Assembly: GCF_900128515.1 (NCBI RefSeq)
Contig: NZ_FQTP01000007.1
Coordinates: 1 to 37,106 of the forward strand
Direction of reading: 5' to 3'
Length of the DNA: 37,106 nucleotides
Source: Bathymodiolus heckerae thiotrophic gill symbiont
GTDB lineage: Bacteria > Pseudomonadota > Gammaproteobacteria > PS1 > Pseudothioglobaceae
The position numbers were made by a program, and so were the translations under genes. The notes under the pieces were generated by a model. That model made no database searches, was not told where the DNA came from, and saw only the letters and a program-made list of their open reading frames with translations. Below are positions 6,195-11,870 of the stretch, piece by piece. Within the stretch, counting starts at the first letter, position 1. Each line of letters begins with the position of its first letter.

Positions 6195-6214
6195 GGCAGG
6201 CAAGGCCTGCACTA
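6192..6214 (-). repeat. Palindromic repeat copy 5 (right of RAYT)
   Basis: Core at 6196-6210, preceded by TGAG and followed by ACTA. In reverse complement it reads TAGT-core-CTCA like copy 3, but with CTT as the loop. The TGA at its left end is the RAYT stop codon. It forms the right boundary of the unit. Confidence 0.93.
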
Positions 6215-6265
6215 TAATGGTTTTTTTGTTAATGAAATACTTATATTTATCCTTTAAAATAAGGG

Positions 6266-6271
6266 CATAAT
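6266..6271 (+). promoter_or_regulatory. Possible -10 of the ygfZ-nhaD-coaX operon
   Basis: CATAAT lies 18 bp before the ATG at 6289, in an AT-rich stretch just downstream of the RAYT unit. No clear -35 is seen. A short AGGTA ribosome site (6280-6284) precedes the start. Confidence 0.35.
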
Positions 6272-6288
6272 TTAAATCCAGGTAAAAA

Positions 6289-7089
6289 ATGATTACTCAA
6301 TTAAATAACAGAGTCTTATTAAAACTCACTGGCAAGGATGTGCAGGGTTTTTTGCAAGGGCAATTTTCTAATGATATTGCTAAACTTGAAGAGGGTATTG
6401 TGCAGCTGAATGCGTATTGTCAGCATCAAGGTAAAATTATGGCACTTATTTGGGTGATGAAAAAGGCGGATGAATATTATTTGTCTTTTCCTCAAGGGTT
6501 GTCTGAAGAAATCGTTAAAAAACTGACGATGTTTAAGATGATGTCAGATGTAGTGATTACTGATATAACTAACGAAATCATTCAATTGGGTGTTGTTGAT
6601 GAAATGGTTAAAGGTGCGTTTAAACTTAATAATCAACAGTCGGTAGCTTTTAGTGAGTCAATTGACGGATTTGAATTGAGTGATGAAATGCATTGGCAAA
6701 AGACTTGTATTGACAATGAAGTACCTGAAGTTGAGCTAATAACGGTTGAAAAATTTGTACCACAATTGCTTAATTTAGATATTAATGAGACTGGTGTGAG
6801 TTTTACTAAGGGCTGCTATCCCGGGCAAGAAGTAGTTGCACGCTTGCATTATTTAGGTAAATCAAAGCGTCGAATGCGTACTTTTGAGTGCGAAGGTGAT
6901 GTGAGTGTAGGCGATGAACTGATTGCGCTAAATTCTACCTCTGCTAAAGCTTGTGGTATTGTGGTGCGTTGTGTAAAATTAAATGATCAATTGCTTTGCT
7001 TGGCGACGGTTGAAATCGCCTATGAGGATGATACAATCACTTTAAATAATGCTGAAGGCACTTTATTAACCAGGATTCATGATGACTAA
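6289..7089 (+). CDS. ygfZ: YgfZ-family folate-binding protein
   Basis: 266 residues of the YgfZ/GcvT-like family. These proteins are tetrahydrofolate-dependent and support repair or maturation of some Fe-S enzymes, including MiaB-type tRNA-modifying enzymes. The diagnostic motif KGCYPGQEVVAR is present, with its conserved Cys at residue 176. The N-terminus (LTGKDVQGFLQGQFSNDI) is the usual folate-binding fold start. The family is somewhat longer in E. coli (about 326 residues); this is the compact form. The last codons overlap the start of nhaD by 11 bp, implying translational coupling. A link between Fe-S maintenance and the downstream genes is not evident. Confidence 0.92.
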   Translation: MITQLNNRVLLKLTGKDVQGFLQGQFSNDIAKLEEGIVQLNAYCQHQGKIMALIWVMKKADEYYLSFPQGLSEEIVKKLTMFKMMSDVVITDITNEIIQLGVVDEMVKGAFKLNNQQSVAFSESIDGFELSDEMHWQKTCIDNEVPEVELITVEKFVPQLLNLDINETGVSFTKGCYPGQEVVARLHYLGKSKRRMRTFECEGDVSVGDELIALNSTSAKACGIVVRCVKLNDQLLCLATVEIAYEDDTITLNNAEGTLLTRIHDD

Positions 7090-8446
7090 ATTATTATTTT
7101 TACTAACCTTATTTCCTGTTTCTGCTTTTGCTACGAGCGATCCTGTCACTCAGCTTGATTTAACTAGCCATTGGGTGGGTTATTTTGCGCTGATATTATT
7201 TGCATTGGCTTATATCTTAGTGATGGTGGAGGAGTTTACTCACTTTAGAAAATCTAAGCCAGTGATTTTAGTCGCTGGTGTCATCTGGGGGCTGATTGGC
7301 TGGGTGTATGCTTCACAAGGGATTGATCATTCTGCAGAGGTGGCGCTACGTCACAATTTATTAGAATATGCAGAGCTATTTTTATTCTTATTGGTTGCCA
7401 TGACCTATATTGAAGCTATGCGAGAAAGACAAGTGTTTGAGAGTTTAAAGGCTTGGCTGGTCTCCAAAGGGTTTACCTTTAAACAGCTTTTTTGGATGAC
7501 GGGTTTTTTGGCATTTTTCATCTCGCCAATCGCTGATAATCTAACAACCGCACTTATTACGGGTGCCGTGGTTTTGTCAGTGGGATCGAGTAATCCACGT
7601 TTTGTTTCAGTTGCAATGGTTAATATTGTGGTTGCTGCGAATGCTGGTGGTGCATTTAGTCCGTTTGGTGATATCACCACGCTTATGGTTTGGCAAAAAG
7701 GCCTAGTAGAGTTTTCTGAATTCTTTGTACTGTTTATTCCATCATTGATTAACTTCCTTATTCCTGCGGCAATTATGCATTTTGCTATTCCAAACGAAAA
7801 GGCCACTTCTACTGGTAAAGTAGTTGATATTAAAATAGGTGGCTTAACCATTGTCGTGTTATTTATACTCACAATTGCGACTGCGGTGAGTTTCCATAAC
7901 TTCTTGCATTTACCCCCTGTAATGGGCATGATGCTTGGTTTGAGCTATTTAATGGTGGCTGCATTCTTTATTCGTAAAATTGAGAGACGCACTCAAAAGG
8001 ATGGTTTTGACGTATTTAGAAAAGTGGCTGGCGCTGAGTGGGATACTTTATTGTTCTTCTTTGGTGTTATTGTCAGTGTTGGTGGTTTAGGGTTTATGGG
8101 TTACTTGGCACTTACTTCTGAGATGATGTACGCCTCACTTGGTGCTACTTACGCTAATATTTTGGTGGGCTTATTGTCAGCTGTGGTTGATAACATTCCG
8201 GTGATGTTTGCGGTGCTAACCATGAATCCAGAGATGTCATTAAATCAATGGTTATTGGTTACATTAACAGCTGGTGTGGGCGGTAGTTTGTTATCAGTAG
8301 GAAGTGCCGCCGGTGTGGCGCTAATGGGTCAATCAAAAGGTTTGTATACGTTTGGCTCTCATCTTAAATGGATGCCGGTGATTTCACTAGGGTATATGGC
8401 CAGTATTGCGATCCATATGTGGATGAGCGACATTCCATTTGGATAA
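7079..8446 (+). CDS. nhaD: Na+/H+ antiporter, NhaD family
   Basis: 455-residue inner-membrane antiporter of the NhaD/ArsB ion-transporter superfamily, expected to export Na+ (or Li+) in exchange for H+. A hydrophobic N-terminus (LLFLLTLFPVSAFA) resembles a signal sequence. About a dozen membrane spans follow. Conserved patterns include FISPIADNLTTALITGAVV, ANAGGAFSPFGDITTLMVW and GLLSAVVDNIPVMFAV, the paired half-membrane motifs with DN residues that mark the family, plus GVGGSLLSVGSAAGVALMG near the end. Two candidate ATG codons stand side by side (7079, 7082). It is embedded between ygfZ and coaX with overlaps at both ends. It suits a marine or Na+-rich habitat. Confidence 0.93.
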   Translation: MMTKLLFLLTLFPVSAFATSDPVTQLDLTSHWVGYFALILFALAYILVMVEEFTHFRKSKPVILVAGVIWGLIGWVYASQGIDHSAEVALRHNLLEYAELFLFLLVAMTYIEAMRERQVFESLKAWLVSKGFTFKQLFWMTGFLAFFISPIADNLTTALITGAVVLSVGSSNPRFVSVAMVNIVVAANAGGAFSPFGDITTLMVWQKGLVEFSEFFVLFIPSLINFLIPAAIMHFAIPNEKATSTGKVVDIKIGGLTIVVLFILTIATAVSFHNFLHLPPVMGMMLGLSYLMVAAFFIRKIERRTQKDGFDVFRKVAGAEWDTLLFFFGVIVSVGGLGFMGYLALTSEMMYASLGATYANILVGLLSAVVDNIPVMFAVLTMNPEMSLNQWLLVTLTAGVGGSLLSVGSAAGVALMGQSKGLYTFGSHLKWMPVISLGYMASIAIHMWMSDIPFG

Positions 8447-9110
8447 TACTTTATTAATTGACATTGGTAATAGTGCTGTTAAATGGCTATTTAATGGTAA
8501 ATATTACTCTACGTTAACTGCTGATTTTAGTGTTGATTTATTACCTAAAGCCGATCATATATTTGTTGCTTGTGTAGGTGATCGATCTATCTTAGAAGGA
8601 TTAAATCAAGCTGTATTTGTTGATTCCCAGGCATCTTTTGGGCAATTTAAATCAGCTTACGAAAAACCACAAGATTTAGGCATTGATCGTTTTCTAGCGA
8701 TGATTACTACTGTTGATCAGTATCCCAGTCAAAATAACTTAATCATTGATGCGGGTAGTGCGCTAACGTTTGATTTGGTACTGAAAAATGGAGAGCATCA
8801 AGGTGGTTTAATCATGCCAGGCCTAGGTGTTTTACGTCGTAGTTTTACTCAGTTTCAAAGTGATTCTAAAAAGCTAACACTTAATTCCATTGCGAGTAAT
8901 ACTGAAGACGGTTGGGAATTTGGTACGGCTAATATGTTTATGAATGCAATCGAGGCTCAAATCGAACAGTATAATGACAAATATGGTGATTTGAGAATTG
9001 TTCTAACGGGCGGTGATGCCAAAATGATCACTTATCGTTTGAATCAGAAAATAGAACTTAAGCCGAATTTGGTACTTAATGGACTTGCGCTTTACACACA
9101 ATCAATCTAA
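8439..9110 (+). CDS. coaX: Type III pantothenate kinase CoaX
   Basis: 223 residues; phosphorylates pantothenate in the first step of CoA synthesis. ASKHA-fold signatures are visible: the N-terminal phosphate loop LLIDIGNSAVKW, DLGIDRFLAM, IIDAGSALTFDLV (catalytic Asp/nucleotide region) and GGLIMPGL. A late LTGGDA adenosine motif follows. The chosen start is TTG at 8439, giving (M)DNTLLIDIG and overlapping nhaD by 8 bp; no ATG or GTG gives the full first strand. With coaD at 28684-29163 the window carries two CoA-pathway enzymes, though not in one operon. The type III enzyme is insensitive to CoA feedback in characterised cases. Confidence 0.93.
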   Translation: MDNTLLIDIGNSAVKWLFNGKYYSTLTADFSVDLLPKADHIFVACVGDRSILEGLNQAVFVDSQASFGQFKSAYEKPQDLGIDRFLAMITTVDQYPSQNNLIIDAGSALTFDLVLKNGEHQGGLIMPGLGVLRRSFTQFQSDSKKLTLNSIASNTEDGWEFGTANMFMNAIEAQIEQYNDKYGDLRIVLTGGDAKMITYRLNQKIELKPNLVLNGLALYTQSI

Positions 9111-9126
9111 AAGAGCTCTTTGCCTT

Positions 9127-9134
9127 GGTATAAT
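9127..9134 (+). promoter_or_regulatory. -10 region of trpS
   Basis: TATAAT at 9129-9134 is directly preceded by GG, with a TG at 9126-9127 (TTGGTATAAT), an extended-type -10. No good -35 is visible. The predicted start near 9141 gives a leader of about 23 nt with no obvious ribosome site before ATG 9164. Confidence 0.6.
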
Positions 9135-9163
9135 GCGCCTTAATTAATTTAACGCAACAATCA

Positions 9164-10363
9164 ATGCAAGACAATCGAGTTTTATCCGGAATGCGACCAA
9201 CAGGCCAGCTTCATTTAGGTCATTATCATGGTGTTTTAAAAAATTGGCTTGAGCTACAAAATGAGTACGATTCATACTTTTTTGTGGCTGATTGGCATGC
9301 GTTTACCACACATTATGCTGATAAAATTGATCTTGAGACTAATGTAATGGAAATGGTGGTTGACTGGTTGGCGGCTGGTATTAATCCAAATACATCTACA
9401 ATTTTTGTACAATCTAAAGTGCCTGAGCATGCTGAGCTACATTTGTTGTTGTCAATGATGACACCACTAAGCTGGTTAGAGCGCGTACCTTCTTATAAAG
9501 ATCAGCAGCTTAAGTTTAAAACTAAAGATTTGGGTACTTATGGATTTTTAGGCTATCCATTATTGCAGAGTGCGGATATTCTAATGTACAAAGCCAATCT
9601 AGTACCTGTTGGTGAAGATCAGGTTGCCCACATCGAACTTACTCGAGAAGTAGCGCGCCGTTTTAACCACATTTATGGTCGTGAAGTTGATTTTGAAAAA
9701 AAAGCCGAAGCTGCAATTGGTAAGATGGGTAAAAAACAGGCTAAATTATTCCGTTCATTGCGTAAAGCTTACCAAGAAACTGGTGATGATGAGGCTATGG
9801 TTAAGGCACAAGCATTATTGCAAGAACAGCAAAATATCACTTTGGGCGATCGTGAGCGCTTAGCAGGTTATATCGAAGGAACGGGTAAAATTATTCTGCC
9901 AGAGCCAGAATCATTACTAACTAAAGCGTCAAAAATGCCAGGTTTGGATGGTCAAAAAATGAGTAAATCGTATGGCAATACAATTTCCTTGCGTGATACT
10001 GCTGATGAAATTAATACCAAGGTTAGACGTATGCCAACGGATCCTGCACGCATCAAACTGGCCGATGCTGGTGATCCAAATAAATGCCCAGTATGGCAAT
10101 TGCATCAAGTTTACTCAGATGCTAAAACTTGTGAATGGGTGGTTGATGGCTGCACTATGGCTAAAATGGGTTGCGTTGAATGTAAACAACCAGTGATTAA
10201 TGCAATACAGTTGGAGCTTGGTCCAATGCAAGAACGTATCGCTAAATATCAAGCAGACCCAGAGTTAATTAAGCAAATTATTCATGAAGGCTCAGAGAGT
10301 GCACGTCATGTTGCAAAAGAAACTATGATAGAAGTGCGCGAAGCTATGGGTATTACCTACTAG
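9164..10363 (+). CDS. trpS: Tryptophanyl-tRNA synthetase
   Basis: 399-residue class I synthetase charging tRNA-Trp. The HIGH-type motif is HLGH (residues 17-20, in RPTGQLHLGHYHG). KMSKS is present at residues 265-269 (GQKMSKSYGN). This is the longer proteobacterial form. It has an extra helical segment of about 60 residues between the Rossmann core (VGEDQVAHIELTREVARRFN) and KMSKS, with KKQAKLFRSLRKAYQETGD and a run of Gln/Glu. The C-terminal part has the Cys-containing pattern KCPVWQLH...GCTMAKMGCVECK known from this form. It is followed after 27 bp by rluB. Confidence 0.96.
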   Translation: MQDNRVLSGMRPTGQLHLGHYHGVLKNWLELQNEYDSYFFVADWHAFTTHYADKIDLETNVMEMVVDWLAAGINPNTSTIFVQSKVPEHAELHLLLSMMTPLSWLERVPSYKDQQLKFKTKDLGTYGFLGYPLLQSADILMYKANLVPVGEDQVAHIELTREVARRFNHIYGREVDFEKKAEAAIGKMGKKQAKLFRSLRKAYQETGDDEAMVKAQALLQEQQNITLGDRERLAGYIEGTGKIILPEPESLLTKASKMPGLDGQKMSKSYGNTISLRDTADEINTKVRRMPTDPARIKLADAGDPNKCPVWQLHQVYSDAKTCEWVVDGCTMAKMGCVECKQPVINAIQLELGPMQERIAKYQADPELIKQIIHEGSESARHVAKETMIEVREAMGITY

Positions 10364-10390
10364 GTATTTATTTATTTTGGATTACTGATT

Positions 10391-11134
10391 ATGGAAAGAT
10401 TACAAAAATTAATTGCAACAGCGGGCTACGGTTCACGTCGTTGGGCAGAAAGACTCATCGAACAAGGTCGAATTGAGGTTAATAACAAAACCGCTCAAAT
10501 TGGCGATAAATGCGAAATAACTGATAAAGTCAAAATTGATAGCAGACCTGTTGATCTTGAGCGCTATAAAGAAGAAGAAACCAAGGTGATTATCCTTAAC
10601 AAGCAGGCAGGCGTTATTTGCTCGAATAAGGATGATGAAGGTCGAAAAAATGTTTATAGCTTATTGCCAAAAGAATCACGCTGGGTGATGGTGGGGCGTT
10701 TAGATCTTAATACATCGGGTTTATTGTTGTTTACTAACAATGGTGATTTAGCTAATAAGCTCATGCATCCAAGTTCTGAAATTGATCGTGAATATGCAGT
10801 TCGTGTGTTGGGTCAGGTGGAAAATGAAGATATCAAACAATTAACCACAGGTATTGAGCTAGAAGATGGCTTTGCTAGATTTGCGCGTGTGATTGTTGGT
10901 GGTGGCGAAGGCGCTAATCGCTGGTATAAGGTTGTGCTTAAGGAAGGTAAAAAGCGCGAAGTTAGACGTCTTTGGGAGGCGTTAGGTTTTAAGGTGTCAC
11001 GCCTTATCCGTACACGCTTTGGTGAAATTCGTCTACCTGAAAACCTTAAAGCCAATCAATACGATTATTTAAAGCCTGGCCAAGTAAAGTTATTGTTAAA
11101 TTCTGTAAATCTTGAGTTTAATCATAAAAAATAA
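10391..11134 (+). CDS. rluB: 23S rRNA pseudouridine synthase RluB
   Basis: 247 residues, RsuA/RluB/E/F family. The N-terminal S4 domain (MERLQKLIATAGYGSRRWAERLIEQGRIEVNNK) binds RNA. The catalytic domain carries GRLDLNTSGLLLFTNNGDLANKLMHP with the catalytic Asp at D105, and later KEGKKREVRRLWEALGFKVSRLIR. RluB is favoured over RsuA by the S4 start and the REVRRLWEALG sequence; RluE/F are less likely. E. coli RluB has a longer basic tail, absent here. It lies downstream of trpS, probably sharing its promoter. Confidence 0.88.
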   Translation: MERLQKLIATAGYGSRRWAERLIEQGRIEVNNKTAQIGDKCEITDKVKIDSRPVDLERYKEEETKVIILNKQAGVICSNKDDEGRKNVYSLLPKESRWVMVGRLDLNTSGLLLFTNNGDLANKLMHPSSEIDREYAVRVLGQVENEDIKQLTTGIELEDGFARFARVIVGGGEGANRWYKVVLKEGKKREVRRLWEALGFKVSRLIRTRFGEIRLPENLKANQYDYLKPGQVKLLLNSVNLEFNHKK

Positions 11135-11175
11135 TTAATTTAAATCAATTATTTATCAAAGATTGTTGTTAGAAT
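11135..11175 (+). promoter_or_regulatory. Possible FNR-type promoter of small ORF 1
   Basis: A -10-like TAGAAT lies at 11170-11175. A candidate FNR site TTAAT-TTAA-ATCAA lies at 11135-11148, one mismatch from TTGAT-N4-ATCAA. Its centre is 28.5 bp before the -10, nearly the same geometry as for small ORF 2. The mismatch removes the important G of the left half-site, and the region is AT-rich and also forms an AT-only hairpin after rluB. Support therefore comes mainly from the parallel with the second copy. Confidence 0.4.
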
Positions 11176-11208
11176 AGTCTCGTTAATAACTAAATTAAGA
11201 GAGTAATT

Positions 11209-11325
11209 ATGATTATGAATGAGCTAAATAACGATATCGTTTTTTATATGAGTATTACAATGGTTGCTTTGACCGTTGTTGTTGGCATTGTCTTCGGTAT
11301 CGCCAAGGCAAGAATTAGAACTTAG
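11209..11325 (+). CDS. Small membrane protein, paralogue 1
   Basis: 38 residues starting MIMNELNNDIVFYMSITM, with one membrane span (about residues 11-31) and a basic tail (KARIRT). A ribosome site AAGAGAG lies 5-6 nt before ATG. Over codons 1-19 it differs from small ORF 2 by seven synonymous single-base changes and only one amino-acid change (Thr17/Ser). That is strong evidence of translation and purifying selection. Function is unknown. The shape (acidic/Asn N-terminus, one span, basic end) recalls accessory subunits of membrane respiratory complexes or DUF3149-type peptides, but I cannot assign a family. The topology is probably N-out/C-in by the positive-inside rule. Confidence 0.8.
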   Translation: MIMNELNNDIVFYMSITMVALTVVVGIVFGIAKARIRT

Positions 11326-11399
11326 TTTCATTGCTCTTTTTAGAATGATAGTTTGTTTTCACCTGATTTTTATTAATTTTTGACTTAATTTGTCCAATT

Positions 11400-11441
11400 T
11401 TGACTTGGATCAAGTTTTTTATCTAACTCTATTGATAGAAT
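11400..11441 (+). promoter_or_regulatory. Class II FNR-like promoter of small ORF 2
   Basis: TTGAC-TTGG-ATCAA at 11400-11413 matches the FNR/ANR consensus TTGAT-N4-ATCAA with one change. A -10-like TAGAAT lies at 11436-11441. If transcription starts 7 nt after the -10 (11448), the site is centred at -41.5, the classical position for class II FNR activation. The -35 hexamer is otherwise poor, as expected for an activated promoter. The leader ends with AAAGAGGGG, a strong ribosome site before ATG 11478. Confidence 0.68.
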
Positions 11442-11477
11442 GCCTCTGTTATTAATTAAATAAAGAGGGGTTTTACT

Positions 11478-11600
11478 ATGATCATGAATGAGTTAAACAA
11501 CGACATTGTTTTTTACATGAGCATTTCGATGGTTGTATTGGCGATGGTTAGTTTTGTTATTTTCGCATTTGGGAAAAAATTTAAAATCCTTAAGCGTTAA
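11478..11600 (+). CDS. Small membrane protein, paralogue 2
   Basis: 40 residues, MIMNELNNDIVFYMSISM followed by a membrane span (about 11-31) and a basic tail GKKFKILKR. The first 19 residues are identical to paralogue 1 except Ser17; the C-terminal halves have diverged. The ribosome site AAAGAGGGG is 7 nt before the ATG. The upstream promoter carries the better FNR-like box, so expression under oxygen limitation is likely. Function unrecognised. Conservation is concentrated at the N-terminus and start of the span, suggesting that this part contacts a common partner. Confidence 0.82.
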   Translation: MIMNELNNDIVFYMSISMVVLAMVSFVIFAFGKKFKILKR

Positions 11601-11667
11601 ATTCCTAAAATTAATAGTTTGTGCCCTTCTCTTGTTAAGATTAATGAGGGGGGGGTGAGTTGCGCTT

Positions 11668-11775
11668 ATTAATGAATTAAATACTAATAGTGCCTTCTGG
11701 GCGTCAATATTATTTATGGCCGCTTCATTGGTTTTCGCGGTCTATTTAAAAATTTATTTATCGTCAAAAAAATAG
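11668..11775 (+). CDS. Third small paralogue, start codon unclear
   Basis: 35 codons reading INELNTNSAFWASILFMAASLVFAVYLKIYLSSKK, aligning with (M)NELNND...FYMS of the two upstream proteins and again giving one membrane span and a basic tail. Where the paralogues have two ATG codons this copy has GCG and ATT, and an in-frame TGA lies at 11656-11658. Either translation begins at the rare codon ATT (11668), 12 nt after a GAGGGGGGGG tract that could act as a ribosome site, or the gene is decaying. No other frame connects it to an ATG. It probably shares the transcript of paralogue 2. Confidence 0.45.
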   Translation: MNELNTNSAFWASILFMAASLVFAVYLKIYLSSKK

Positions 11776-11777
11776 CT

Positions 11778-11802
11778 AAATAGAGTGTCCAGTTCTCTAT
11801 TT
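11778..11802 (+). terminator. Possible terminator after the small-ORF cluster
   Basis: 8-bp stem AAATAGAG (11778-11785) / CTCTATTT (11795-11802) with a 9-nt loop, then TCGTTTTC. The stem is AT-rich and the T-run is interrupted, so termination would be modest. It separates the small-ORF cluster from the ileS promoter. Confidence 0.45.
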
Positions 11803-11831
11803 TCGTTTTCAAAAACCCCTCACCTGTCATG

Positions 11832-11837
11832 TATAAT
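11832..11837 (+). promoter_or_regulatory. -10 element of the ileS operon
   Basis: Perfect TATAAT with a predicted start near 11844 and a leader of about 27 nt to ATG 11871. No strong -35 is present. It would drive ileS-aroB-hypothetical-gatCAB. Confidence 0.6.
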
Positions 11838-11870
11838 ATCGCTTTTAGTATTTACAATTATTAAGCGCTA

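Larger units (their letters stand above)
5468..6214 (+). mobile_element. RAYT element bounded by inverted REP-like palindromes
   Basis: A 747-bp unit. A RAYT transposase gene is enclosed by two 23-nt palindromic repeats (5468-5490 and 6192-6214) that are reverse complements of each other except for the 3-nt loop. A third copy of the core lies within the ORF. This is the layout of REP/RAYT domesticated transposons: a single-copy HUH transposase gene with its cognate palindromes. No target-site duplication is expected or seen. It sits between the porin terminator and the ygfZ promoter without disrupting either. Confidence 0.8.

Noticed and set aside
7405-7929. 174-codon antisense frame within nhaD
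   Set aside because: Composition follows the reverse of the NhaD coding sequence; no start signals or recognisable domains.
11135-11160. AT-only hairpin after rluB as a terminator
   Set aside because: AATAATT/AATTATT has no GC in the stem and no T-run; too weak to call, and it overlaps the possible FNR box.
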